A stretch of DNA of 64,000 nucleotides. Origin: Amycolatopsis sp. DSM 110486 (lineage in GTDB: Bacteria > Actinomycetota > Actinomycetes > Mycobacteriales > Pseudonocardiaceae). How positions within the stretch are numbered: the first letter of the stretch is position 1; every line of letters begins with the position of its first letter. This document shows, piece after piece, positions 16,795-24,865 of the stretch. The DNA is taken from NCBI RefSeq assembly GCF_019468465.1, contig NZ_CP080519.1, forward strand, positions 9,665,001-9,729,000, given 5' to 3'. A program made the translations under genes and the position numbers. The notes beneath the pieces are model-generated. The model was not told where the DNA came from. It did not search any database and saw nothing but the letters and a program-made list of their open reading frames with translations.

Positions 16795-17771
16795 GCCGCC
16801 GCCAGCGTGCTGTCGATGTACTTCGTGACGTCCGCCGGCGGGGTCGACTTCGCGTTGTGCGCCGCTTCGTCGAACGCCTGCTTGATCACCTTGGGATCGA
16901 CCTCGGGGGTCTGCGACCACACGGTGAGGAAGAAGTCGTACGCGTAGTTGGCCAGGTCGTCGCTCTGCACGCCGCTGTACTTCTTGATCGCCTTCACGGT
17001 CTCGGCCTTGTGCGAGCGCAGGTACTGCAGCGACTCGGCTTCCGCGGCGTAGAACCGCTTCACCGCTTCACGGTTGTTCTGCAGGAACTTGTTCTGCACC
17101 GTGTACGCGCCGAGCGGGAACTGCAGATCGGCCAGCGAAGCCAGGCGGTGGGCGCCCTTCTCCCGGCTCTGCGTGCCGTTCGGCGGCTGGGTCAGCAGCG
17201 CGGACACCGCACCGCTGCCGAGCGCCGCGACCTCGGCGGGCACGCTCTTCACGAACACCGCCTGCACGTCTTCGCGCTTCATGCCGTTGGCCTCGAGCAG
17301 GTCGGTCAGCCCGAAGTCGCTCTGCGAACCGGGCGAGGAGATCGCGACCTTCTTGCCCTTGAGGTCCTTGATCGTCTTGATGTCGGGGCTGGCCCACATC
17401 TCGAGGTTGTAGTGCGGTTCCGACATCGCCACGTACTTGAGGTCGGAGCCCTTCATGATCGCGGCGGCGGAGTCCGCTGCCACGCCGACCCCGATGTTCA
17501 CGCTGTTGCTCGACAGCGCGGCGACGAGCTGCGAGCTGTCGTTGAGCCGGTTGAGCGTGACCTTGAGGCCGTGCTTGGCGAAGATGCCTTCGTCCTGGGC
17601 CACGTACAGGTCGGAGTAGCCCGCGCCGAGCGCGGTGTAGCCGATGGTGATCGGCAAGGCGCCGCTGGCGTCCGCCTTGACCGGGTCGGTGCCGCCCTTG
17701 CCGGCGCAGCCGGACAGGCCGAGCGCCAGGGCCGCCGTGGCGGCGACCGTCGAAAGAAGCTTCTTGTTCAT
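16791..17771 (-). CDS. ABC importer substrate-binding lipoprotein (NMT1/SsuA type)
   Basis: A 326-residue lipoprotein: signal MNKKLLSTVAATAALALGLSGC with the lipidated Cys at residue 22, then a periplasmic-binding fold with ITIGYTALGAGYSDLYVAQDEGIF typical of the NMT1/SsuA/TauA group. This group binds sulfonates, nitrate, pyrimidine precursors, taurine or aromatic carboxylates. Start and stop overlap the neighbouring genes by 4 bases. With the permease and ATPase it forms a complete importer that probably delivers the pathway substrate. Confidence 0.93.
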   Translation of the reverse strand: MNKKLLSTVAATAALALGLSGCAGKGGTDPVKADASGALPITIGYTALGAGYSDLYVAQDEGIFAKHGLKVTLNRLNDSSQLVAALSSNSVNIGVGVAADSAAAIMKGSDLKYVAMSEPHYNLEMWASPDIKTIKDLKGKKVAISSPGSQSDFGLTDLLEANGMKREDVQAVFVKSVPAEVAALGSGAVSALLTQPPNGTQSREKGAHRLASLADLQFPLGAYTVQNKFLQNNREAVKRFYAAEAESLQYLRSHKAETVKAIKKYSGVQSDDLANYAYDFFLTVWSQTPEVDPKVIKQAFDEAAHNAKSTPPADVTKYIDSTLAAA

Positions 17772-18610
17772 TGCGAACCTGCCCAGTGGGTGAAGCGGCG
17801 TTCGATCATCCGCACGGCGCCGTTGAGCAGCAGCGCGACGACAGCGAGGATGATGATGCCGGCCATGGCGTTGTCCATGTTGAAGTTCGAGGTCTGGGTC
17901 TGGACGAAATACCCGAGGCCCTGGCTCGCGAGGAACAGCTCCGCGACGATCGCGCCGACCAAGGCGCGGCCGACGGCGAGGCGCACACCCGCGAGGATGT
18001 ACGGCAGCGTCGCGGGCAGCGCGATGGCGTAGAAGAACCGCAGCCGCGGCGTGCAGAACACCGTGGCCACGCGGGTGTAGTCGCTGTCGAGGTTCCGCAC
18101 GCCGGCGGTGATGTTGATGATGAGCGGCAGGATCGCGGCCCAGATGATCACGAGGATGCGCGAGACGTCGCCGATGCCGAACCAGAAGATGATGATCGGC
18201 AGGAACATCACGTACGGCACGGAGTAGAGGATGTTGACCATCGGCTCGGTCATGTCGTGCAGGATCTTGCTGCGGCCCAGCACGAGCCCGACCGGGATGC
18301 CGACGACGAACGTGATCAGCAGGCCCCACAACAGCTCGAGACCGGTCGCGCCGAGCGCGGGCCAGATGGTGCCCGAGCCGAACAGGTCGATCTCGGAGGA
18401 GACGATGCGCGTCGGGCTGCTGCTGAAGGAGACGTCGACGACGCCGGTGGCGGTGCAGACCTGCCACAGCACCAGGACGATGACGAGCCCGGCCGCGCCG
18501 AGCAGGCCGCTACGCCTGCGCTGAACCCAGGCGGACAGTCCCCTGGACTCCACTGCCGCGGGTTGCCCGGGCGGGCTCGGCGGCCTGGTCAGTGTTGACG
18601 CCGTTGTCAT
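17768..18610 (-). CDS. ABC importer permease (SsuC/TauC type)
   Basis: A 280-residue membrane protein with about six transmembrane segments. Its binding-protein-dependent transport signature region runs through RVATVFCTPRLRFFYAIALP to the GVRLAVGRALVGAIVAE loop that contacts the ATPase. ATG 18610 with AGGA upstream fits the family length. Unusually, its first 101 bases lie inside the 3-prime end of the ATPase gene, which has an extra C-terminal tail. Function: the membrane channel of the importer. Confidence 0.92.
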   Translation of the reverse strand: MTTASTLTRPPSPPGQPAAVESRGLSAWVQRRRSGLLGAAGLVIVLVLWQVCTATGVVDVSFSSSPTRIVSSEIDLFGSGTIWPALGATGLELLWGLLITFVVGIPVGLVLGRSKILHDMTEPMVNILYSVPYVMFLPIIIFWFGIGDVSRILVIIWAAILPLIINITAGVRNLDSDYTRVATVFCTPRLRFFYAIALPATLPYILAGVRLAVGRALVGAIVAELFLASQGLGYFVQTQTSNFNMDNAMAGIIILAVVALLLNGAVRMIERRFTHWAGSQ

Positions 18611-19463
18611 GGTTCCTCGCTGAGTCTTCCGCAGCCGCGGATTCCTGGGTGGGGGTGGGGTTCGCGCTCTCGTCGGCCGGCTTGTGGTGCAGCGCCTCGA
18701 GAATCCGGTCGCCGTAGGCGAGGAACTCGGAGCTGCGCCGCCAGGCCGCGTCCCGGGGGCGGGGCGCGTCGATCTTGACCTCGAGGGCAACGCGGGCCGG
18801 GGAAGATGAGAACACGAGCACGCGATCGGCGAGCAGCACGGCCTCGTTCACGTCGTGGGTCACGAACATCGCGGTCTTCTTCGAGCTGACGGTGTCGGCC
18901 TGCCAGATCCGCAGGAGCTCGTCCTGCAGGTTCTCGCGCGTCTGCGCGTCGAGCGCACCGAAGGGCTCGTCGAGCAGCAGCAGGGTGGGGTCGGTGGCCA
19001 GGGCCCGCGCGAGGTTCACGCGCTGCTTCATGCCACCCGAGAGCTCGTGCGGGTACTTGCGGGCGACGTGCGAGAGGCCCACGATCTCCAGCAGTTCCTC
19101 GGCCCGGGCGCGCACCTCCCGCGTGAGCCGGCCTTGCACCTGCGGTCCGAAGAGGACATTGTCCAGCACCGTGCGCCACGGGTAGAGCGACGCGTGCTGG
19201 AACACCAGCGATCGTTCGGGGCCGGGTCCCTTGACGGCCTTGCCGCCCACCTCCAGCGCACCGCCGGCGACCGGGACCAGCCCGGCGACGGCTTCGAGGA
19301 ACGTGGTCTTGCCGCACCCGCTGGGCCCGACGATGACCACGAACTCCTCGTCCATGATCTGGAGGTTGAGGTCGAGGACCGCCGTGGAGAACGCGTTGCC
19401 GCGCCGGGCCTTGTGGCCCAGCAGCAGATCACGCGCGTCCAGACATACATTCGACGACGTCAT
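18510..19463 (-). CDS. ABC importer ATP-binding protein (SsuB/TauB type)
   Basis: A 317-residue ATPase: Walker A GPSGCGKT at residues 46-53, Q-loop VFQHASLYPW, signature LSGGM at 141-145, Walker B LLLLDEP at 161-167, and the switch His in MFVTHDVNEA. The core ends near residue 258. A Ser/Asn/Ala-rich low-complexity tail of about 60 residues then overlaps the permease gene by 101 bases, which is longer than usual for this family. The ATG at 19463 has no good ribosome site of its own; it overlaps the stop of a 15-codon leader ORF with a strong AAGGAGG, so translation is probably coupled. Confidence 0.92.
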   Translation of the reverse strand: MTSSNVCLDARDLLLGHKARRGNAFSTAVLDLNLQIMDEEFVVIVGPSGCGKTTFLEAVAGLVPVAGGALEVGGKAVKGPGPERSLVFQHASLYPWRTVLDNVLFGPQVQGRLTREVRARAEELLEIVGLSHVARKYPHELSGGMKQRVNLARALATDPTLLLLDEPFGALDAQTRENLQDELLRIWQADTVSSKKTAMFVTHDVNEAVLLADRVLVFSSSPARVALEVKIDAPRPRDAAWRRSSEFLAYGDRILEALHHKPADESANPTPTQESAAAEDSARNHDNGVNTDQAAEPARATRGSGVQGTVRLGSAQA

Positions 19464-19507
19464 CGGCCGACCGCCACCCCAACCGGTCGGACTTCTGGGT
19501 TGCTCAC
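19460..19507 (-). CDS. Short leader ORF coupled to the ABC ATPase gene
   Basis: GTG at 19507 follows AAGGAGG at a 7-base spacing and opens a 15-residue frame (VSNPEVRPVGVAVGR). Its TGA overlaps the ATPase ATG as ATGA. It has no recognisable attenuator run of a single amino acid. The ribosome site belongs to this small frame, not to the ATPase start 44 bases further on, which argues that the leader is translated and hands ribosomes to the ATPase gene. Confidence 0.5.
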   Translation of the reverse strand: MSNPEVRPVGVAVGR

Positions 19508-19773
19508 TACTGCTCCTCCTTGCTGATGGCTGCACTGCTATTCGCAAGGTGTCGACACTTCGGGAGAGTCTCTGCCCCAGCCCAGTCTGTGTCAAGAGTC
19601 GCAGTGAGACGATCGCCATGATCGACCACGAAAAAGATCTTCCACGACAAGGAAAATTCCTGGTCACGCAAGTGAAGTGACGCGTCGATTCCTCTCGGTA
19701 CTGATCGTCCCGTTATCGAGGTGTCATCGCGCTGGAGGCCTCAACTGTCGACACTAGCCACTTCGTTCGACCG
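19508..19773. promoter_or_regulatory. Control region of the ABC/UbiD operon with paired TGTCGACA sites
   Basis: No gene was seen here. GTGTCGACAC at 19549-19558 is a perfect palindrome, and TGTCGACA recurs at 19746-19753, about 196 bases away. Such symmetric 8-10-mers are typical of FCD-GntR operators, and the operon ends with an FCD-GntR gene. An AGGAA-AA-TTCCT inverted repeat lies near 19650-19661. The right side runs into the nucleotidyltransferase stop, so this is the promoter side of the leftward importer operon only. Confidence 0.45.
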
Positions 19774-20523
19774 TCAGCGGGCCGCCCGCAGCAGCGCCGC
19801 GGCGGTCGCGAAGGCGCCTTCGAGGTCGTGGGCGAGGCCGCTGAGCACGTCGTCGAGCCCGCGCAGCCCGGCGCGCTCGATGAGGGTCTTCTCGTTCGTG
19901 ACCCACTCGCCCCGCCCGGCGAGCACGGCGTGCGCGGTCTGCAGCGCCGCGACGCCCACCGACGCCGCCGTCTCCGTGGTGTGCCCGCGCTCGACGTGCG
20001 CGCTCTTCGCGTAGCCGAGCGTCTGCTCCGCCGAGGCGCGCCAGAACTTCGGGGCGGTCTCCCGCAGCGCCGGCGGGTACTCCGGACGCGGCAGGCTGCC
20101 CCGCAGCACCTCGTTGACGGCCAGTTCGGCCACCACGAGGTAGCTCGGGATGCCGGCGAGGTGGAACGCGAGCGGCTCCCAGTGGAACCGCCCGACGCGC
20201 GCTTCGGCCAGCTCGTGTTCGACGGAGTCGAGGTCGCGGTAGTGGACGTCGACGCGCCGGCCGTCGATCGTGAGCCACGCGCCGCCGTTGAACACGCCGC
20301 CGCCCCACTCGCCGAGCTCGGACACCTCGCCCGGGTAGCCGAGCGCGCGCAGGTCGCCGGGGTCGAACGCGCCGCGGTAGTAGACCGCCACGTCCCAGTC
20401 ACTGTCCGGGCCGGCGCTGCCCTGGGCGCGCGACCCGCCCAGCGCGACCGCCACGACCCCGGGCAGCGCGCCCAGCCCGTCGGCCACCTGGTCGGCAAAG
20501 ATTTTCCCGTTGTTGTCCGGCAT
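19774..20523 (-). CDS. Nucleotidyltransferase-fold protein
   Basis: A 249-residue protein with a minimal nucleotidyltransferase motif: GGSRAQGS starting near residue 29 and DSDWDVAVYY near 40-49, where the two metal-binding aspartates lie (Asp42, Asp44). The C-terminal two thirds are helical with no further recognised domain, somewhat like kanamycin-nucleotidyltransferase/DUF4037 proteins. The role is unknown: antibiotic nucleotidylation, or nucleotide transfer to an unknown partner. It diverges from the PLC-like gene across 79 bases. Confidence 0.75.
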   Translation of the reverse strand: MPDNNGKIFADQVADGLGALPGVVAVALGGSRAQGSAGPDSDWDVAVYYRGAFDPGDLRALGYPGEVSELGEWGGGVFNGGAWLTIDGRRVDVHYRDLDSVEHELAEARVGRFHWEPLAFHLAGIPSYLVVAELAVNEVLRGSLPRPEYPPALRETAPKFWRASAEQTLGYAKSAHVERGHTTETAASVGVAALQTAHAVLAGRGEWVTNEKTLIERAGLRGLDDVLSGLAHDLEGAFATAAALLRAAR

Positions 20524-20602
20524 CGTCCGAACATGCCATGAACTCGGCGGATGATCGCTACGATTTCGCCACTTTCCGCACTCGACCTGGGGGTCACCAC
20601 AC

Positions 20603-22000
20603 ATGCACCGCTTCCGCGCGCCCGTGGCGCTCGCCGCGGCCGCCACCGCGTTCGCGCTGGTCACGGCACCCGCCACCGCGGCGGCCACACCGTTCACCTC
20701 GACGACCTTCAAGGCCACCCACAACAGCTACTCCGGCGACGTGGACGGCGCGAAGGGCTCGATCACCTACCAGCTCGACCACGGCGTCCGCTTCGTCGAG
20801 TTCGACATCCACGACAACGGTTACGCCACCACCCACGACTACGGCATCGGGCACGGCAGCCCGGGCGACCTCGTCGACCACGCCGGCAACCCCGCGTCGA
20901 ACAACCTGCGCGACTGGCTCGCCGTGGTGAACACCTGGTCGGCCGCGCACCCCACGGCCGCGCCGATCGTGGTGATGCTCGACCTCAAGGACGACCTCAC
21001 CGACAACACGTCGTTCGCCGCCGGCAACCTGGCCGCGGTGAACCAGGAGCTGCAGACCGCCTTCGGCCCTCGGCTGCTGCTCGCCAAGGACTACCCGGCC
21101 GGCGCGACCACGGACTCGTTGCGCGGCAAGGTGCTCACGCTCCTCTCGGGCGACAGCGGCACGCGTGCCGAGTACCGCCGCGACGTCGGCTACCACCCGG
21201 CGGTGGCCATCAACGGCCGCGGCCAGGTCGTGGAGGTGCACGACTCCGGCGCCGGCGCGCTCTGGTACTGGACCGGGACGTACGGCGCCGACGGCCGCGT
21301 GACCTGGAACCGCCACGGCCGCTACGACAGCGGCCAGACCCCCGCGATCGCGCTCGACGACTCGGGCCGGCTCGTGGAGGTCCACCAGTCGCAGACCGCG
21401 GCCACGCTCTGGTCCCACACGGCGAAGCTCGGCGCCGACGGCGAGCTGACCTGGTCGGCGAGCCAGAAGTACGACGACGGCGTGTCCCCCACCGTCGCCC
21501 TCACCGGCACCGGTGTGCGCGAGATCCACCGCAGCCAGTCTTCCAGCCAGAACTGGCAGTGGCAGGGCGCGCTCGACGCGTCGGGCGCCGTGACCTGGAG
21601 CGGCAACGCGAAGACCTCGGATGCGCTGTTCCCGAAGGCGACCGGCACGTCGGGCACCCGCCGCGTGACCGTGTCGACCGGCGCCGACGGCCCGACGCCC
21701 GCCCAGACCCTGCGCTACGCCACCGACCGCGTCTCCGGCGAACGCGTGCGCTATCCGCAGGTCGCGTTCGACGAGTACCAGCAGGGCGACCCGGCGGAGC
21801 TGCAGCAGGACGCGCTGTTCTACGGCGCCCCCGCCACGGAGTCGGCGTTCATCACCTCGGCCCGGCAGAGCGGGCACCTGGTCCGCGGGTGGGACTTCGA
21901 CTCGGCGGGCCTGGCCACGAACCCGCCGGCGAACTACGCGGCGACCAACCACCCGTGGGACGCGTGGTACCAAACCCTCACCTCGGGCGCGGCCCAGTAA
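20603..22000 (+). CDS. Secreted PLC-like phosphodiesterase with inserted repeat domain
   Basis: A 465-residue secreted protein with a signal peptide to about residue 27. KATHNSYSG near 38-45 and VEFDIHDNG near 65-73 are the two His-containing motifs of the PI-PLC-like TIM barrel. Residues 193-341 hold three copies of a roughly 49-residue unit (PAVALxxxGxxVEVHxS...LWxxT...LGxDGxVTWxxxxKYD) resembling beta-propeller or lectin-like repeats. The barrel then resumes (FDEYQQGDPAELQ, LVRGWDFDSAG). It probably cleaves a phosphodiester or lipid headgroup outside the cell, with the insert binding a surface ligand; both points are inferred. Confidence 0.8.
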   Translation: MHRFRAPVALAAAATAFALVTAPATAAATPFTSTTFKATHNSYSGDVDGAKGSITYQLDHGVRFVEFDIHDNGYATTHDYGIGHGSPGDLVDHAGNPASNNLRDWLAVVNTWSAAHPTAAPIVVMLDLKDDLTDNTSFAAGNLAAVNQELQTAFGPRLLLAKDYPAGATTDSLRGKVLTLLSGDSGTRAEYRRDVGYHPAVAINGRGQVVEVHDSGAGALWYWTGTYGADGRVTWNRHGRYDSGQTPAIALDDSGRLVEVHQSQTAATLWSHTAKLGADGELTWSASQKYDDGVSPTVALTGTGVREIHRSQSSSQNWQWQGALDASGAVTWSGNAKTSDALFPKATGTSGTRRVTVSTGADGPTPAQTLRYATDRVSGERVRYPQVAFDEYQQGDPAELQQDALFYGAPATESAFITSARQSGHLVRGWDFDSAGLATNPPANYAATNHPWDAWYQTLTSGAAQ

Positions 22001-22020
22001 TCACCCCGCGCGCGAGACGA

Positions 22021-22055
22021 GCCGGGCTCCCGCACCCCGACGGTGGGAGCCCGGC
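22021..22055 (+). terminator. Rho-independent-type terminator after the PLC-like gene
   Basis: GCCGGGCTCCC at 22021-22031 pairs perfectly (11 bp) with GGGAGCCCGGC at 22045-22055 across a 13-base loop, and is followed by CCTTT. It starts 20 bases after the PLC-like stop codon. Confidence 0.75.
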
Positions 22056-22166
22056 CCTTTCCCCGCAGGTGCCCACGCCGGTCTCCGTCCCTGGCCGCCG
22101 CCCGCGGCCGTGACCGGCGCCGCACCACGTTCCCGAATTCACCTGGTGGTCCGCACCGGGCGGAAA

Positions 22167-22379
22167 TCAGTGCGGCAGAGCCACTGTCGGCGCCGCCACC
22201 GGACGCGGAACTTCGCGGTCCGTAGTCCTGCGAAGCGTTGCCCGTTCAAGCGCAGGCCTTTCCGGCGTGCCTTCGCCCGCCGCGGCTCTCGCCGGGACCC
22301 GGGTGCAGTGCTGCTCGAACCGCTCCATCAACACGGCGGCGACCATCAGGACCACGGGTGTACCCAACGCGAACCACAT
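22167..22379 (-). CDS. Small single-pass membrane protein, unknown function
   Basis: A 70-residue frame starting at ATG 22379 with AAGGGC just upstream. It begins with a clear transmembrane helix (MWFALGTPVVLMVAAVLMER) followed by a polar Arg/Ala/Pro-rich tail. Short proteins with an MWFxLGxP...LMxxALxMER start are widespread in actinomycetes, which supports a real gene despite the noisy surroundings. No function is known. It points away from the neighbouring sugar-porter remnant and may be a leftover of the same disturbed locus. Confidence 0.5.
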   Translation of the reverse strand: MWFALGTPVVLMVAAVLMERFEQHCTRVPARAAAGEGTPERPALERATLRRTTDREVPRPVAAPTVALPH

Positions 22380-22505
22380 GCCCTTGAAGTACCCAGCGAC
22401 AACCCGGCCAAACCGGAATCTGCAAGTCCGGGGGATTTGTGTTGCCCTGCCAGGAGAAATCGCTTTCACGCTGCCGATCTTCGCCGCGCGGGTCATGATC
22501 GAAAA

Positions 22506-23062
22506 GTGAGCGGGCGGCGGGCAGCGAACTTCGGTATCTGGTTCTTCGGCGCACTGGGCGGGATCCTGTGGGGCTAAGCCCGCGCTGGCTCGCGGTCAAC
22601 CAGCATGACGAACGCACGGCCCGCACCGTCCTGACCCGCCTGCGCGGCAGCGAGGACGCGGCCGATGCCGAGCTGGCCGTCGTCCGCGCCGGCGCCCGCG
22701 ACGAGGCCGAGCGCGCGGAGCCGTTGCGGCTGCGGCTGCTCACCGGCGCCGGCTTGCCCACGTTGGCGAGGATCGCGCCGGACGAGCCGAACCCGACGTT
22801 GGTCAGCAGCGTGGGCGCGTATTAGATGATCGTGTTGATGCCCACGAAGTTCTGGAAGAACACGAGCAGAATCCCGACCGTGAACACCTTCCGCAGCGGT
22901 GGCGCTCGTGTTCCCGCCGCTGCTGGATGCCTTCGGGGCCGCGCTCAACTTCGGGTTCTTCGCCGTGATGACGGCCCTCGCGATCGTCTTCGTGTGGCGG
23001 CTGAGCCGGAGACCAAGGGGCGCAGTCTCGAGGACCTCGAACGCGACCTCGTGGGTGCGTAA
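22506..23062 (+). pseudogene. Scrambled remnant of an MFS sugar porter (deletions, internal inversion, frameshift)
   Basis: Plus-strand pieces of one sugar-porter gene appear in order: N-terminus SGRRAANFGIWFFGALGGILWG at 22506-22574, directly followed by SPRWLAVNQ...RTVLTRLRG (the family PESPRWL loop) and LRLRLLTGAG to about 22752. The next 140 bases, about 22753-22893, encode the following segment only on the minus strand: LRKVFTVGILLVFFQNFVG, then INTII-stop-YAPTLL and NVGFGSSGAILANVG. The plus strand then resumes with the last helix LVFPPLLDAFGAALNFGFF and the C-terminal PETKGRSLEDLERDLVGA, shifted in frame. At least two internal deletions, one inversion, one nonsense codon and one frameshift make it non-functional. 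Confidence 0.85.
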
Positions 23063-23071
23063 GCTGATCCG

Positions 23072-23962
23072 GTGCGGACACGACCGACCCTGACCTGGAC
23101 CGGCACGGGTGGACCGCTCCCGCGCACCGGAAGCGTCGCCGAGGTGGCCGAGGTCGTCTCCCGCGGCCGCGTGGTGGTGCTGAGCGGGGCGGGGATCTCC
23201 ACCGAGTCCGGCATTCCCGACTACCGCGGCGAGTCCGGCAGCCTGCGCCGGCACACCCCGATGACCTACGACGAGTTCACCAGCAGCGCCGAGGGCCGCC
23301 GCCGCTACTGGGCGCGCAGCCACCTGGGCTGGCGCACCATCGCGCGCGCCGAGCCCAACTCCGGGCACCACTCCATCGCGACCCTGCGCGAAGCCGGCCT
23401 GCTGTCCGGCGTGATCACGCAGAACGTCGACGGCCTGCACCGCGCGGCGGGCACGCGCGGTGTGGTGGAGCTGCACGGCAACCTCGATCGCGTGATCTGC
23501 CTCGGCTGCCGCCGCACCACGCCGCGCGAAGAGCTGGACGACCGCCTGCGCGCGGCCAACCCGGACTTCGGCGGCACCGCCACCCGGATCAACCCCGACG
23601 GCGACGTCGAGCTCGCCGAGGAAGCCGTACGCACGTTCACGCTCGTCGACTGCACCACGTGCGCCGGTGTGCTGAAGCCCGACGTGGTGTTCTTCGGCGA
23701 GAACGTGCCGCGCCCACGCGTCGAACGCTGTTACCGCCTGGTCGACGAATCCTCGGCGGTGCTCGTCCTCGGCTCGTCGCTCACGGTCATGTCCGGTCTG
23801 CGCTTCGTCCGCCACGCCGCGAAAACCGGCAAACCCGTCCTCATCGTCAACCGCGGCCAGACCCGCGGCGACGCGCACGCGCGGGTCCGCGTCGACCTGC
23901 CGCTGGGCGAGGCGCTGGCCGACCTGGTCGACCTCGTCGGTGGGCCCGCGCGCCTCGCCTGA
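23072..23962 (+). CDS. Sir2-family NAD-dependent deacylase
   Basis: A 296-residue sirtuin with GTG start. Motifs are GAGISTESGIPDYRG near residues 39-53, TQNVDGLHRAAG near 112-123, the catalytic His in VELHGN, and a zinc ribbon CLGC...CTTC. The insert between the two cysteine pairs is slightly long. It removes acyl groups from lysine, releasing nicotinamide and O-acyl-ADP-ribose; targets often include acyl-CoA synthetases. It begins 10 bases after the MFS remnant, on the same strand, and stands alone. Confidence 0.93.
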   Translation: MRTRPTLTWTGTGGPLPRTGSVAEVAEVVSRGRVVVLSGAGISTESGIPDYRGESGSLRRHTPMTYDEFTSSAEGRRRYWARSHLGWRTIARAEPNSGHHSIATLREAGLLSGVITQNVDGLHRAAGTRGVVELHGNLDRVICLGCRRTTPREELDDRLRAANPDFGGTATRINPDGDVELAEEAVRTFTLVDCTTCAGVLKPDVVFFGENVPRPRVERCYRLVDESSAVLVLGSSLTVMSGLRFVRHAAKTGKPVLIVNRGQTRGDAHARVRVDLPLGEALADLVDLVGGPARLA

Positions 23963-24046
23963 CGCGAGCCCACCGCAGCCCGCGCGCCGGCCCACGCGGA
24001 GATCGACGCGGCCGGCGCGGCGGGCTGGTGCACCTTCGCCGGTCCC

Positions 24047-24865
24047 TCAGCGGAACGCGGCGACGGAGTCCGCCACCCACTCGGCGAACGCACGGGCCGG
24101 GCGGCCCAGCACCCGCGGCACGTCGGGGCTCACCCGGCGTTCGGCGGGCAACGGGGAACCCAGCACCCCGAGCGTCGCCTCGACGATCGGCGGCGGCATG
24201 AACTCCAGCATCCGCGCGCGAGCCTCGTCCGGCGTCTGCTCGGCGAACCGGACCGGCTCGCCGAGCGCGGTGCCGATCATCGCCGCCCGTTCACGCGGGG
24301 TCAGCGACTCCGGACCGGTCACCTCGTACTCGGCGCCGTCGTGCGAGTCGTCCAGCAGCGCCGCGGCGGCGACCGCCGCGATGTCCGCCGGGTCGACGAA
24401 CGGGAGCGCCACGTCGCCGAAGGGAGCTTCGACAAGGCGCGAAGCGCGCACCGAAGGGGCCCACCCCAGCGTGTTCGTGGTGAACCCGCTCGGCCGCAGG
24501 ATCGTCGCCGCCGGCACCGACGAGCGCACAGCCCGTTCGTACGCCGTGAAAAACGCGTAAGCCTCCGGCCGCGTGGCCGCGCCCTGCGAGGACAGCAGCA
24601 CGAGCCGCCGTACTCCCCCGGCCTTCGCGACGTCGGCCAGCTCCGCCGGAGCCGGGCCGCCCGGGAACAGGAACAGCGCGTCCGCCCCGGCCACCACGTC
24701 GCGCAGCGATTCCGGCGCGGCCAGGTCGGCGACCCGATGCACCACTCCCTCGGGCAGCCCGGCCGGCGCCGTCCGCGACACCGCCGTCACCGGCGCGCCC
24801 GCCGCCGCCAGCGCCGCCACCAGCGGACGGCCGATGTTCCCCGTCGCCCCTGTCACCACGATCAT
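24047..24865 (-). CDS. NmrA/SDR-type NAD(P)-binding protein
   Basis: A 272-residue atypical short-chain-dehydrogenase protein. The Rossmann motif VTGATGNIGRPL lies at the N-terminus, with no YxxxK catalytic pair, as in NmrA/azoreductase-like redox sensors and quinone reductases. ATG 24865 follows GGGG at a workable distance. It diverges from an HxlR regulator across about 90 bases, a frequent pairing in actinomycetes in which the HxlR protein controls the reductase in response to quinones or aldehydes. Confidence 0.88.
   Translation of the reverse strand: MIVVTGATGNIGRPLVAALAAAGAPVTAVSRTAPAGLPEGVVHRVADLAAPESLRDVVAGADALFLFPGGPAPAELADVAKAGGVRRLVLLSSQGAATRPEAYAFFTAYERAVRSSVPAATILRPSGFTTNTLGWAPSVRASRLVEAPFGDVALPFVDPADIAAVAAAALLDDSHDGAEYEVTGPESLTPRERAAMIGTALGEPVRFAEQTPDEARARMLEFMPPPIVEATLGVLGSPLPAERRVSPDVPRVLGRPARAFAEWVADSVAAFR

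Noticed and set aside
22568..22825. An 85-residue gene starting MGLSPRWL
   Set aside because: The frame is a fragment of the sugar-porter remnant; its second half is antisense to the inverted helix-7 segment.
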